A DNA stretch of 64,000 nt. Origin: Micromonospora sp. BL4. GTDB taxonomy: Bacteria > Actinomycetota > Actinomycetes > Mycobacteriales > Micromonosporaceae. The stretch covers positions 1-64,000 of the forward strand of contig NZ_RCVJ01000043.1 in NCBI RefSeq assembly GCF_003667505.1. Reading direction: 5' to 3'. The stretch's first letter is position 1. Every line of letters begins with the position of its first letter. Positions 33,215-43,123 of this stretch are shown piece by piece. The notes beneath the pieces were generated by a model, which made no database searches, was not told the DNA's origin, and worked only from the letters and a program-made list of their open reading frames with translations. The position numbers and the translations under genes were made by a program.

Positions 33215-33320
33215 AAGGGGCAGCCACCGCCTGACTGGGGCGTACGGAAGGGGCAGCCACCGCCTGAGTGGGCGCAAAGACCGGCGAGGCGCTCCGACTG
33301 GTCGGACAGCACGTCCGACC
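33215..33320. repeat. Direct repeat pair and hairpin in the gap after the toxin operon
   Basis: The 20-mer AAGGGGCAGCCACCGCCTGA occurs at 33215-33234 and again at 33248-33267, a period of 33 bases. About 33 bases further on is the perfect 8-bp hairpin GGTCGGAC/GTCCGACC (33300-33320) with a 5-base loop. These may be operator and terminator elements or remnants of an insertion; no open reading frame with family features covers them. Confidence 0.55.
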
Positions 33321-33450
33321 GGGTGGGTGGCCCCATCGGTGATACGGAGCGGGGGCCACACAACCGCAGAGGTCGCACAAGTGAGGCAGCCTCTCAGACG
33401 TCAGCAGGTTGGTGGCGAAAGGACGTTGCCGCGCCGAATAACATCGAGGG

Positions 33451-33813
33451 ATGGCAGAGCCCGAGACGGAGAGCAGCAAGTCCCATGCCTGGGCCTGGCC
33501 GGTGGGCATCCTGCTCGGTCTGGCGATCGGCATCCCCGTGTTCGGTTCGACGGGCGGCGTCGCCTTCGGTGTCGCGATCGGCATCGCCTTCGCGATCGCC
33601 TTCGGTGCTACGAAGAATCGCGCCGAGGAGCAGGCCGACACCGGTGACCGGGGTGGCAGTGCCGGCGCCAACGACGGAGACCGGGCTGGCAGCACCGACG
33701 TCGCCGACGGTGGCCCGGGCGACGGCGACGGCGCCACCGGGAGCGGCCCGACCCGCGGCGGGCCGGAGGACAACGCCACTGAGGACGACGCCGGCGGCTC
33801 GCGCCAAGGATGA
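33451..33813 (+). CDS. Small membrane protein of unknown function
   Basis: A 120-residue protein with two closely spaced Gly/Ala-rich membrane segments (WPVGILLGLAIGIPVFG and VAFGVAIGIAFAIAFGA) and an acidic, Gly-rich tail rich in Asp and Gly after residue 57. No ribosome site is obvious before the ATG. The stop overlaps the ATG of the endonuclease V reading frame and the start of repeat copy C. No family recognised. Confidence 0.6.
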   Translation: MAEPETESSKSHAWAWPVGILLGLAIGIPVFGSTGGVAFGVAIGIAFAIAFGATKNRAEEQADTGDRGGSAGANDGDRAGSTDVADGGPGDGDGATGSGPTRGGPEDNATEDDAGGSRQG

Positions 33814-33889
33814 ACGACTCCGGATCAGGAATATCGCGGCATCGAGGGCGGTGGGACAGCCCGATTCCGCTGAACCCGAGTGGATCATG
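33810..33889. repeat. Dispersed palindromic repeat, copy C, overlapping a gene start
   Basis: A diverged copy sharing the ATATCGCGG core with copy B and ending CGAGTGGATCA, like copy A. It covers the first 27 codons of the endonuclease V reading frame as annotated, so that N-terminal segment is repeat-derived or not translated. Confidence 0.5.
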
Positions 33890-34586
33890 GCCGGACGCGG
33901 ACGCGGGGGCGGAGGCGCGGCAGGGGGCGGGGCCGCGCAGTGTGGCGGCTGCGGTGGCCGTGCAGGAGGAGTTGCGGCCGCTGGTCGACCTGGTGGGGCC
34001 GGGGCCGGCCGCGCCGGCCACGGTGGCTGGCCTGGACGTCGCGTACGCGAAGAGCGGCGACCTTCTCGCGGCGGCGGTGACCGTGCTGGACGCCCGGACG
34101 TTGGCGGTGGTGGATTCCGCGGTCAGCGTGGGCCGGCCCGCGTTCGGCTACGTCCCGGGGTTGTTCGCCTTCCGTGAGCTGCCTGCGTTGCTCGCCGCGC
34201 TGGACCGGCTGACCACCGCTCCGGCGCTGCTGGTCTGCGACGGGCACGGGCTGGCCCATCCGCGCCGGTTCGGGCTCGCCTGTCATCTTGGGGTGGTCAC
34301 CGGGCTGCCCGCGATCGGGGTGGGGAAGACGCCACTGGTCGGCGAGTGGGCGCCGCCGCCCACCGAGCGGGGTGCCTGGTCGCCGCTGCGTGACGGGGGC
34401 GACGTCGTCGGCCGGGTGCTGCGGACCCAGGCCGGGGTGAAGCCGGTCTTCGTCAGCGTCGGGCACCGGATGAGTCTGGCCAACGCCACCGCGCAGGTGC
34501 TCGCGCTGACGCCGCGCTACCGGTTGCCGGAGACCACCCGCACCGCCGACCGGCTCTGCCGGGACGCCCTCGCCGGTGCGGTCTGA
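33810..34586 (+). CDS. nfi: Endonuclease V (deoxyinosine 3'-endonuclease)
   Basis: DNA repair nuclease that nicks near deoxyinosine. The family residues are present: the metal-binding Asp in VAGLDVAYA, YVPGLFAFRE with the Glu, LLVCDGHGLAHPRRFGLACHLG with the second Asp, and the Lys in IGVGKTPLVGEW. From the ATG used here it is 258 residues, overlapping the upstream stop. The first 30 or so residues are encoded by a dispersed repeat and are unlike the family. A GTG at 33942 would start right at the conserved region (VAAAVAVQEELRPLV) but leaves a short N-terminus, so the start is uncertain. Confidence 0.88.
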   Translation: MNDSGSGISRHRGRWDSPIPLNPSGSWPDADAGAEARQGAGPRSVAAAVAVQEELRPLVDLVGPGPAAPATVAGLDVAYAKSGDLLAAAVTVLDARTLAVVDSAVSVGRPAFGYVPGLFAFRELPALLAALDRLTTAPALLVCDGHGLAHPRRFGLACHLGVVTGLPAIGVGKTPLVGEWAPPPTERGAWSPLRDGGDVVGRVLRTQAGVKPVFVSVGHRMSLANATAQVLALTPRYRLPETTRTADRLCRDALAGAV

Positions 34587-34748
34587 CCAGCCGGGAAGCG
34601 ACGGCACGGGGCGAGCGTGGCAGGTCGGCGGGTCGGGGTGGCAAACCGTAACGCCGCACACATGCGGGCCGCTCTATGACCGGTGGTGGGGGTGGCCCGG
34701 TAGTAGCCTGACCGCGGACCCCACCCGGGGAGGAACGGTGAGGTGATC

Positions 34749-35813
34749 ATGACGGTACGTCGGCGCGTGGCGCGTCTCGCGACGGTCTGTGGTCTGGTGG
34801 GCGGCCTGGTGATGCTCGGTGCGTCGCCCGCGCTGGCCGACGACGACTCCGTCCGGGTGGGTGCGGCCAGCAGCTTCGCCGCCGGCGGCTCCCCGCAGGG
34901 GGTGAACGTCGCGGTGCGCAAGCGCTCCGACGGGTGCGTCCTGCTGCGTACCGCCCTGGGCCTGCGCCTTGAGGGTCTCCGGCCGGACCAGGTGGCGGTG
35001 CACGTCAACGCGGGTGGGCGCTGGTTCCCGGTGCCTGTCGCCGGCGGTGGCGGCAGCGTGGCGACCGGGCAGACCTCGCCGGCGAAGCCGACCCTGTGCA
35101 AGGGCAAGGGCATCACCGTGCGGTACCGGGTGGCGTTCGCCGCCGGTGCGCCGGCTGGGCGGCTCGCGGTGACCGGCGTGGCGCTCAGCGCGGCCGGGCA
35201 GGAGTTGGGTCGGGGTTCCGACTCGTCGAAGCTGAACAGCCGGGCCTCCGCCTCGCCCACGCCGACCCCGTCGAAGAAGCCGTCGCCCACCCCGAGGGTG
35301 ACCACCGAGGCCGCTCCGGCCGGCGACGCGGTGAACGAGGCCGCGCTGGGTGGCGTGTCCCGCGGGCCCGACACCACGGCGACCGCGGCCGAATCGTCCG
35401 GCGGCTCGCCGGTGATGTTCTTCGGCATCGCGATGGTGGCGGTCGGACTGCTGCTCATCGTGCTGCTGTTCCGTCGCTCGCGTCAGGACCGGAAGCCGAC
35501 CGACGACCTGACCGCGCCGCTGCCGGGCAACCCCGGCGGCACCACCTACCGCTCCGGTGGTGGGTCGCCGGCCGTGCCCGGCCAGCCCGGCCCGGTGTAC
35601 GGGCAGCAGCCGCCGCCCGGCGGTTACGGCGCGGTGCCGGCTCCCCGGCCCGCGACCGGCGGGGTCTACGGCGCCCGCCCGGCCGGGCCCGCGTCGCCGC
35701 CCGAGGCGACGCAGGCCATGCCGGGTACTCCGGGTGGCCAGTCGGGGCCCGACGACCCGCCCGCCGAGGGCGGGGGCGACCACACCGTGTTCATGCCTCG
35801 GCTCCCCGGCTGA
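34749..35813 (+). CDS. Exported single-pass membrane protein with Pro-rich cytoplasmic tail
   Basis: A 354-residue protein of unknown function. A signal peptide ends at SPALADDD. An outside domain follows (about 30-155) with two Cys and an immunoglobulin-like strand pattern, then a Thr/Pro/Lys linker (SPTPTPSKKPSPTP). One membrane segment (VMFFGIAMVAVGLLLIVLLF) follows, then a Pro/Gly-rich inside tail ending DHTVFMPRLPG. The ATG is preceded by GAGGTGATC; a GTG two codons upstream is the alternative. It precedes manB by 68 bases in the same direction. Confidence 0.7.
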   Translation: MTVRRRVARLATVCGLVGGLVMLGASPALADDDSVRVGAASSFAAGGSPQGVNVAVRKRSDGCVLLRTALGLRLEGLRPDQVAVHVNAGGRWFPVPVAGGGGSVATGQTSPAKPTLCKGKGITVRYRVAFAAGAPAGRLAVTGVALSAAGQELGRGSDSSKLNSRASASPTPTPSKKPSPTPRVTTEAAPAGDAVNEAALGGVSRGPDTTATAAESSGGSPVMFFGIAMVAVGLLLIVLLFRRSRQDRKPTDDLTAPLPGNPGGTTYRSGGGSPAVPGQPGPVYGQQPPPGGYGAVPAPRPATGGVYGARPAGPASPPEATQAMPGTPGGQSGPDDPPAEGGGDHTVFMPRLPG

Positions 35814-35881
35814 GCGGGGTCCGACCCTGACCCTCCGATACGCTCAGGTCCGGTGGAACCTGCGGCCAAGGAGCGGAACCT

Positions 35882-37267
35882 GTGTCTGGTCTGTCCCAGA
35901 TCGTGAAGGCGTACGACGTCCGAGGGACGGTGCCGGACCAGTGGGACGAACGGGTCGCCGAAGCCCTCGGTGCGGCCTTCACCCAGCTGCTCAACAGCAC
36001 CGACGAGCCGGGCGACGCGGTCGTCATCGGGTACGACATGCGGGCCACCTCGCCCGGGCTGGCCGCGGCCTTCGCCGCCGGCGTACGCGCCGAGGGGCGT
36101 TCGGTGATCGAGATCGGGCTGGCCTCCACCGACCTGCTCTACTTCGCGTCCGGCTCCCTCGATCTGCCCGGCGCGATGTTCACCGCCAGTCACAATCCCG
36201 CGCAGTACAACGGCATCAAGATGTGTCGCTCCGGTGCTCGGCCGATCGGCCAGGCCAGCGGTCTGGCGGAGATCCGTGAGCGGGCCCAGGCCCTGCTGGA
36301 CTCGGGCGCGGCCCGCCCGGCCGGCGAGCCGGTCCGGCCGGCCGAGCGGCGGGACCTGCTGCCCGACTACGCCGCCTACCTGCGCAAGCTGGTCGACCTC
36401 TCCGGCATCCGGCCACTGAAGGTGGTGGTCGACGCCGGCAACGGGATGGGCGGCTTCACCGTCCCCACGGTCCTCGGCGACGCCGCCCTGTCGGCCCTGC
36501 CGTTGGACATCGTGCCGCTCTACTTCGAGCTGGACGGCACCTTCCCCAACCACGAGGCCAACCCACTGGACCCGGCGAACCTGGTCGACCTCCAGCGCGC
36601 CGTGGTCGAGCACGGCGCCGAGATCGGGCTGGCCTTCGACGGCGACGCCGACCGTTGCTTCGTGGTGGACGAGCGCGGTGAGCCCGTCTCGCCGTCGGCG
36701 ATCACCGCCCTGGTCGCCGCACGTGAGCTGGCCAAGCACCCGGGCTCCACGGTGATCCACGGTCTGATCACGTCCAGCGCGGTGCCGGAGATCATCCGGG
36801 AGCACGGTGGGGAACCGGTGGTCGCCCGGGTCGGGCACTCCTTCATCAAGGCGGAGATGGCCCGCACCAACGCCGTCTTCGGCGGGGAGCACTCCGCGCA
36901 CTACTACTTCCGGGACTTCTGGTTCGCCGACACCGGGATGCTCGCCGCGATGCACACGTTGGCCGCGCTCGGCGAGCAGTCGCTGCCCCTGTCCGTGCTG
37001 GCCGGCGAGTACGAGCGCTACGTCGCCTCCGGTGAAATCAACTCGACGGTCGTCGACCAGGCGGCGGCGGTGGCCGAGGTGCGGGCCGCGTACCCCGAGG
37101 GGGTGGCCGACGAGATGGACGGGCTCACCCTGCGTTTCCCCGACGGGGCCTGGTTCAACCTGCGAGCCTCCAACACGGAGCCGTTGCTGCGGCTCAACGT
37201 GGAGGCGCCCACCCGCGAGCGGATGGTCTCGCTCCGCGACGAGGTGCTGGGCCGGGTTCGCCGATAA
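35882..37267 (+). CDS. manB: Phosphomannomutase/phosphoglucomutase
   Basis: Phosphohexomutase of 461 residues interconverting mannose-6- and mannose-1-phosphate, for GDP-mannose and cell-envelope mannosides. All four active-site loops are visible: the phosphoserine in TASHNPAQYNGIK, the metal loop FDGDADRCFVVD, the sugar loop GGEHSAHYYFRD, and the phosphate loop RASNTEPLLRLNVEA. It starts at GTG about ten bases after AAGGAGCGG. It heads the mannose-phosphate gene group whose order matches the manB region of M. tuberculosis. Confidence 0.93.
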   Translation: MSGLSQIVKAYDVRGTVPDQWDERVAEALGAAFTQLLNSTDEPGDAVVIGYDMRATSPGLAAAFAAGVRAEGRSVIEIGLASTDLLYFASGSLDLPGAMFTASHNPAQYNGIKMCRSGARPIGQASGLAEIRERAQALLDSGAARPAGEPVRPAERRDLLPDYAAYLRKLVDLSGIRPLKVVVDAGNGMGGFTVPTVLGDAALSALPLDIVPLYFELDGTFPNHEANPLDPANLVDLQRAVVEHGAEIGLAFDGDADRCFVVDERGEPVSPSAITALVAARELAKHPGSTVIHGLITSSAVPEIIREHGGEPVVARVGHSFIKAEMARTNAVFGGEHSAHYYFRDFWFADTGMLAAMHTLAALGEQSLPLSVLAGEYERYVASGEINSTVVDQAAAVAEVRAAYPEGVADEMDGLTLRFPDGAWFNLRASNTEPLLRLNVEAPTRERMVSLRDEVLGRVRR

Positions 37268-37328
37268 GATCGCCTGCGCCGGTCGGCACCGCCGCCGGTG
37301 AAGCCGCACACGTGGAAGGAGCCGCGCC

Positions 37329-37514
37329 ATGGCCCTGGATCCGCAGTTGCTCGAGATCCTCGCCTGTCCGGACACGCACCACGCCCCGCTCACCTACGAC
37401 GCCGAGGCGCAGACGCTGACCTGCACGGAGTGCGGCCGGATCTTCGAGGTCCGTGACGACGTGCCGGTGCTGCTGCTCGACGAGGCGCGCGGCGGCCCCG
37501 GGCAGTCGTCATGA
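37329..37514 (+). CDS. Trm112 family protein
   Basis: A 61-residue zinc-ribbon-like protein beginning LDPQLLEILACPDTHHAPL and with a second Cys pair in LTCTECGRIFEV. Trm112 proteins in eukaryotes and archaea activate methyltransferases; the role of the bacterial ones is mostly unknown. It lies between manB and the SIS gene, overlapping the latter (ATGA), as in other actinobacteria. Confidence 0.9.
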   Translation: MALDPQLLEILACPDTHHAPLTYDAEAQTLTCTECGRIFEVRDDVPVLLLDEARGGPGQSS

Positions 37515-38707
37515 TCGACGGTACGGCCGGGGTCAGCGGACGTCGCGACGCCGACGAGGCCCTGCTCGACAGCCCGGAGGCACTGGCCGAGCACGACCCG
37601 GGTGGCATGCTCCGGCACACCGCCTCGGCCGGCGCGCAGGTCCGCGAGTCGGCCGCACTGGCCGCCGAGGCGAACCTTGCGGTGCTCGCCGACGACGGGC
37701 GGCCCCGGGCCGTGGTGATCGCCGGCATCGGCACCGCCGGGCGTACCGGGGACGTGCTGGCCACGGTCGCCGGGCCGCGCTGCCCGGTGCCGGTCATCGC
37801 GCACCGCAGCGCCGGCGTACCCGGTTGGGTCGGCGCGGCCGACGTGGTCATCGCGGTGAGCGCGTCCGGCCGCAGCCCGGAGGCGCTCGGCGCCGCCGAG
37901 GCGGCGCACCGGCGTGGCGCCCGGCTGGTCGCGGTGGGCGCACCCGACTCGCAGTTGCAGTCGGTCGCCGAGCGGGCCCGGGCGCCGTTCATCCCGGTGC
38001 CCCGGCGCGCTCCGGCCCGGGCCAGCCTGTGGGCGCTCACCGTGCCGGTCCTGCTCGCCGCCCGTACCCTCGGGCTGGTGAAGGTCAACGAGGCGGACCT
38101 GGCGGAGACCGCGGCCCGGCTGGACGCGGACGCGGACCGCTGCCGGTCCACCGCGGAGTCCTTCGTCAACCCGGCGAAGTCGCTGGCCCTGGGCCTGGCC
38201 GGCTCGGTCCCGATCGTCTGGGGCTCATCCCCGCTGGCCACCGTGGCGGCCCGCCGGTTCGGCGACACCCTGTCGGCGAACGCCCGCTACCCGGTGGTCA
38301 CCGGGGCGCTCGGCGAAGCCGGCCGGGGCCGGGTCGGGCTGCTGGACGGTGTCTTCGGTGGCCTGGCCGAGGGGGAGCGGGACATCTTCGCCGATCGTGC
38401 GGAGGACGACGGCGAGGGGACCCGGCTGCGGCTGGTGCTGCTGCGTGACGGCGGGCTCAACGCCGAGGACGACACGGACGAGCCGCTGGCCGTCGAGGAG
38501 CGCCGGGCCGACGCGGTGCAGACCCTCGCCGAACGCCGCGGTGTGCGCTGCGACGTGGTGACCGCCGAGGGTGGGTCCGCGCTGGAGCGGCTGGCCTCGC
38601 TCATCGCCGTACCGGACTTCGCCTCGATCTACCTCGCCCTGGCCCACGGACTGGACCCGATGGCGGTCCCCGCCATCACCGAGATGAAGGAGCTGTCGAA
38701 CCAGTGA
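37511..38707 (+). CDS. SIS-domain protein, phosphoglucose/phosphomannose isomerase-like
   Basis: A 398-residue protein with two sugar-isomerase domains: VVIAGIGTAGRTGDVLATVAG followed by VVIAVSASGRSPEAL, then VPIVWGSSPLATVAARRF. It corresponds to the gene beside manA and manB in mycobacteria (Rv3256c type). It probably works on fructose- or mannose-6-phosphate, but the catalytic Glu/His set of true bifunctional PGI/PMI enzymes cannot be confirmed by eye. It overlaps the Trm112-like gene by four bases. Confidence 0.8.
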   Translation: MIDGTAGVSGRRDADEALLDSPEALAEHDPGGMLRHTASAGAQVRESAALAAEANLAVLADDGRPRAVVIAGIGTAGRTGDVLATVAGPRCPVPVIAHRSAGVPGWVGAADVVIAVSASGRSPEALGAAEAAHRRGARLVAVGAPDSQLQSVAERARAPFIPVPRRAPARASLWALTVPVLLAARTLGLVKVNEADLAETAARLDADADRCRSTAESFVNPAKSLALGLAGSVPIVWGSSPLATVAARRFGDTLSANARYPVVTGALGEAGRGRVGLLDGVFGGLAEGERDIFADRAEDDGEGTRLRLVLLRDGGLNAEDDTDEPLAVEERRADAVQTLAERRGVRCDVVTAEGGSALERLASLIAVPDFASIYLALAHGLDPMAVPAITEMKELSNQ

Positions 38708-38774
38708 ACGGACCTAGGCGGCGACGCGGCACGCGCGCACCGGGCAACGCGGCGCGGCGAAGCGGAGCGGTGGC

Positions 38775-39782
38775 GTGAGCGCGAACGGCGGGACGAAGGC
38801 GATTGTCGCCGCCCTGCTGGCCAACATCGGCATCGCCGTCACCAAGTTCATCGCGTTCCTGCTCTCCGGTTCGTCGTCGATGCTGGCCGAGTCGATCCAC
38901 TCGGTCGCCGACTCCGGCAATCAGGGCCTGCTCCTGCTCGGTGGTAAGCGCGCCAGGCGGGAGGCGACCCCGCAGCACCCGTTCGGGTACGGCCGGGAGC
39001 GCTACATCTACGCGTTCATCGTGTCGATCGTGCTGTTCAGCGTCGGTGGCCTGTTCGCCCTGTACGAGGCGTACCACAAGTGGGATCACGAGGAGGGCAT
39101 CAAGTCCTGGCACTGGCTGCCGGTGGTCGTGCTGGTGGCGGCGATCATCATGGAGTCGTTCTCCTTCCGGACGGCCATCAAGGAGTCCAACCACATCCGG
39201 GGCAACCAGTCCTGGGTGCGCTTCATCCGCCGGGCCAAGGCGCCGGAGCTGCCGGTGGTGCTGCTGGAGGACTTCGGCGCGCTGGTCGGTCTGGTCTTCG
39301 CGCTGTTCGGCGTCGGGATGACTCTGATCACCGGCAACGGCCGCTGGGATGCGGCCGGCACCGCCATGATCGGCATTCTGCTGGTGACCATCGCCGTCGT
39401 GCTGGCCATCGAGACCAAGAGTCTGCTGCTCGGTGAGGGCGCCGAAGCCACCGAGGTGGCGGCCATCGAGCGTGCGATCACCGATGGCCCCGAGGTGGAG
39501 CGGATCATCCATATGAAGACGCTCTACCTGGGGCCGGAGGAGCTGATGGTGGCCGCGAAGATCGGGGTGCCGGCCTGCGAGAGCGCCCAGGATCTGGCCC
39601 GGGGCATCAACGCCGTGGAAGCGCGGATCCGCGTCGCGGTGCCGATCGCCCGGGTGATCTACCTGGAGCCGGACATCTTCAGCGCCGCCGCGGCCGAGGC
39701 CGGCACCGGCGCCGCCGCCGACACCGCCGTACCGCAACCCCAGAACGCGTCGGGCGAGGCGGCCGGGCGGCCCGGGGGCTGA
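38775..39782 (+). CDS. Cation diffusion facilitator family transporter
   Basis: A 335-residue membrane transporter that would export a divalent metal such as zinc or manganese in exchange for protons. Six membrane segments are predicted. SSMLAESIHSVADSGNQ is the metal-binding segment of helix II (H-x3-D form), and VLLEDFGALVG is the matching acidic motif of helix V. The C-terminal part (from about 225) is the ferredoxin-like cytoplasmic domain. GTG start four bases before manA ends the gap; it lies between the SIS and manA genes. Confidence 0.87.
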   Translation: MSANGGTKAIVAALLANIGIAVTKFIAFLLSGSSSMLAESIHSVADSGNQGLLLLGGKRARREATPQHPFGYGRERYIYAFIVSIVLFSVGGLFALYEAYHKWDHEEGIKSWHWLPVVVLVAAIIMESFSFRTAIKESNHIRGNQSWVRFIRRAKAPELPVVLLEDFGALVGLVFALFGVGMTLITGNGRWDAAGTAMIGILLVTIAVVLAIETKSLLLGEGAEATEVAAIERAITDGPEVERIIHMKTLYLGPEELMVAAKIGVPACESAQDLARGINAVEARIRVAVPIARVIYLEPDIFSAAAAEAGTGAAADTAVPQPQNASGEAAGRPGG

Positions 39783-39785
39783 CGG

Positions 39786-40949
39786 GTGGAACTGCTCTAC
39801 GGGCCGATCCGGGACTACGCCTGGGGGTCCCGCTCCGCGATCGCCCTGTTGCAGGGGCGGCCGGTGCCCAGTGCCGGCCCGGAGGCGGAGCTGTGGCTGG
39901 GCGCCCACCCGGGCGCACCGGCCAGCGTGGATCGGGCCGGTCTCCGGGTCAGCCTCTGCGACCTGGTGCGTGACGAGCCGGGGCAGTGGCTCGGCCAGCG
40001 GGTGTCGGAGCGCTTCGGCACCCGGCTGCCGTTCCTGCTCAAGGTGCTCGCCGCCGACGCTCCGCTGAGCCTGCAGGCCCACCCGGACGCCGAACAGGCC
40101 CGGGTGGGCTACGCGGCGGACGCGGGCCGCCCTCCGGCGGAGCGCAACTACTCCGATCCGCACCACAAGCCGGAGCTGCTGGTGGCGCTCACCCCGTTCG
40201 AGGCGCTGTGCGGGTTCCGGGACCCGACGGTGTCGGCCGAGGCGCTCGCCGCGTTCGACGTACCGGCGTTGGCGCCGGTCGTCGCCGCGTTGCGGACGGG
40301 GCCGGCGGGGCTGCGCACGGCGGTGCAGACGCTGCTCGCCTGGCCGGTCGCGGAGCGCGACGAGTTGCTGGGCTCCGTGCTGGCGGCGTCGGTCGACGGT
40401 CCGGACGCGGAGCTGGCCGCCCGGCTGGCCGTGGCCTACCCGGGGGACCCGGGCGTGCTGGTCGCGCTGCTGCTGCACCACGTGCGGCTGACGCCGGGGG
40501 AGGCGATCTGGATGCCCGCCGGCAACCTGCACGCCTACCTGAGCGGCTGTGGAGTGGAGATCATGGCGGCCAGCGACAACGTGCTGCGCGGCGGGCTGAC
40601 CCCGAAGCGGGTCGACGTCGACGAGCTGCTGCGGGTGCTGCGGTTCGAGGTGCTGGAGGATCCGGTACGGACCGCTCAGCCGGTCGGGCCGGGGTTGGAC
40701 TGCTGGTCGGTGCCGGTGGACGACTTCGCGCTGCACCGGGTGCGGGTCGGAACGACCGTGCCGTCGGTCACGCTGCCGCTCCCCGGGCCCCGGGTGGTGC
40801 TCTGCAGCGCCGGATCGGTCACCGTGGACGACGGCGCCGGCGCGGTGACGCTCGCGTCCGGCCAGGCCGCGATCGGCACCGCGGCCGGCGAGCCGCTGCG
40901 GATCAGCGGTGACGGTGAGGCGTACGTGGCCACCGCCGGGCTGCGCTGA
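39786..40949 (+). CDS. manA: Mannose-6-phosphate isomerase, class I
   Basis: Zinc-dependent isomerase of 387 residues linking fructose-6-phosphate to mannose-6-phosphate. The start YGPIRDYAWGSRSAI and the zinc-site motifs SLQAHPDAEQA, YSDPHHKPELLVAL and EAIWMPAGNLHAYL are all present, as is the Arg-containing segment NVLRGGLTPKRVD near the active site. GTG start three bases after the transporter stop. Together with manB it supplies mannose-1-phosphate. Confidence 0.93.
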   Translation: MELLYGPIRDYAWGSRSAIALLQGRPVPSAGPEAELWLGAHPGAPASVDRAGLRVSLCDLVRDEPGQWLGQRVSERFGTRLPFLLKVLAADAPLSLQAHPDAEQARVGYAADAGRPPAERNYSDPHHKPELLVALTPFEALCGFRDPTVSAEALAAFDVPALAPVVAALRTGPAGLRTAVQTLLAWPVAERDELLGSVLAASVDGPDAELAARLAVAYPGDPGVLVALLLHHVRLTPGEAIWMPAGNLHAYLSGCGVEIMAASDNVLRGGLTPKRVDVDELLRVLRFEVLEDPVRTAQPVGPGLDCWSVPVDDFALHRVRVGTTVPSVTLPLPGPRVVLCSAGSVTVDDGAGAVTLASGQAAIGTAAGEPLRISGDGEAYVATAGLR

Positions 40950-40992
40950 CGCCCTCGCCGCCACGCCACAAGTCCGACTTTCCCGGAATAGC

Positions 40993-41021
40993 TTGACGCT
41001 GTCGTGCCGGAGTGTGACTCT
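40993..41021 (+). promoter_or_regulatory. Candidate sahH promoter
   Basis: TTGACG and GACTCT are separated by 17 bases, about 200 bases before the sahH start. The -35 is good and the -10 is weak. It would give a leader of roughly 195 bases containing the nested palindrome described next. Confidence 0.35.
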
Positions 41022-41084
41022 ATGAGTACGCAGCGTTATCGCGACGACGGTCCGACAACGTGCGGGGAACCAAACCGGGGGGAT

Positions 41085-41138
41085 GCACGGGGCGGCGGGA
41101 GTGGACAGAATTTCTGTCCATCACCGACCGCCCCGTGC
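41085..41138 (+). promoter_or_regulatory. Nested palindrome in the sahH leader
   Basis: Outer arms GCACGGGGCGG (41085-41095) and CCGCCCCGTGC (41128-41138) are exact complements. Centred inside them is the 19-bp palindrome TGGACAGAATTTCTGTCCA (41102-41120). The two stems are nearly co-centred with small internal loops. As RNA this is a strong two-stem hairpin in the leader; as DNA the inner part is a typical operator. It does not match the S-adenosylhomocysteine riboswitch pattern as far as can be judged by eye. Function inferred only from position. Confidence 0.55.
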
Positions 41139-41224
41139 GCTGTTCGCCGACCGTCCCCCGGGCGCCCGTCGCAGGCGCGCGTAAGGTGGAAGGTCGGCGC
41201 AGACATCGTTCGACAGGAGCTTTC

Positions 41225-42724
<1,500 letters not shown>

Positions 42725-42737
42725 TCGACGCTCGCGT

Positions 42738-42769
42738 ACCGGGTCGGCTGCTCTCGCGGCCGGCCCGGT
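42738..42769 (+). terminator. Hairpin after sahH
   Basis: Arms ACCGGGTCGGC and GCCGGCCCGGT pair along 11 bases with one wobble position and a 10-base loop, followed by TCGTCGTTT. It lies between sahH and a converging small gene. Confidence 0.6.
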
Positions 42770-42814
42770 TCGTCGTTTCCGCACCCGGTGCGGGCGGGCG
42801 GAGTTGCCGCCGGG

Positions 42815-42976
42815 TCAGCCCGATCGGCGGCGGGTGGGCCGGAACCAGGTCCAGACGCACCAGGCCAGCCAGCCGAGCGAGACGGCGGTGGCCAGCGGCC
42901 GCAGGCGCAGGGCGCTGAGCAGCAGCACAACGGCCAGCACCGCCAGCCACGGCAGGAATGCCTTCACGGCGGGCAT
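42815..42976 (-). CDS. Small membrane protein, 53 residues
   Basis: A short frame with two membrane segments (FLPWLAVLAVVLLLSAL and AVSLGWLAWCVWTWF) and a basic end (RPTRRRSG). It converges on sahH. The ATG has only a weak purine-rich stretch before it. A much longer reading in the same frame runs antisense into efeU and is not credible. Small Trp-rich double-span proteins of this type occur in actinobacteria, but no family name is assigned. Confidence 0.5.
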   Translation of the reverse strand: MPAVKAFLPWLAVLAVVLLLSALRLRPLATAVSLGWLAWCVWTWFRPTRRRSG

Positions 42977-43088
42977 CTTTTCACAGCGGCGCGGCGCCGG
43001 TTGATCCTCGATCCGCCCAGGGCCGGTGACCTCGTCAAGAACGACTTGACGAGGCCTCTGAACAGGAGCAAGGTATGGCTGCCCTAAG

Positions 43089-43107
43089 TTAGTTGAGGCG
43101 TTCCTAA
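43089..43107 (+). promoter_or_regulatory. Iron box (DtxR/IdeR/DmdR1-like) before efeU
   Basis: TTAGTTGAGGCGTTCCTAA matches the 19-bp DtxR/IdeR consensus at about 13-14 positions, with both outer TTAG and CCTAA ends intact. It lies 16 bases before the efeU start, so an iron-loaded repressor would block transcription of the iron-uptake operon. Confidence 0.6.
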
Positions 43108-43123
43108 TGATCTCGGAGCTCGG

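Noticed and set aside
40950..41224. Known S-adenosylhomocysteine riboswitch upstream of sahH
   Set aside because: The leader has strong stems, but the conserved SAH-riboswitch pseudoknot sequence could not be recognised. Only the structure itself is reported.
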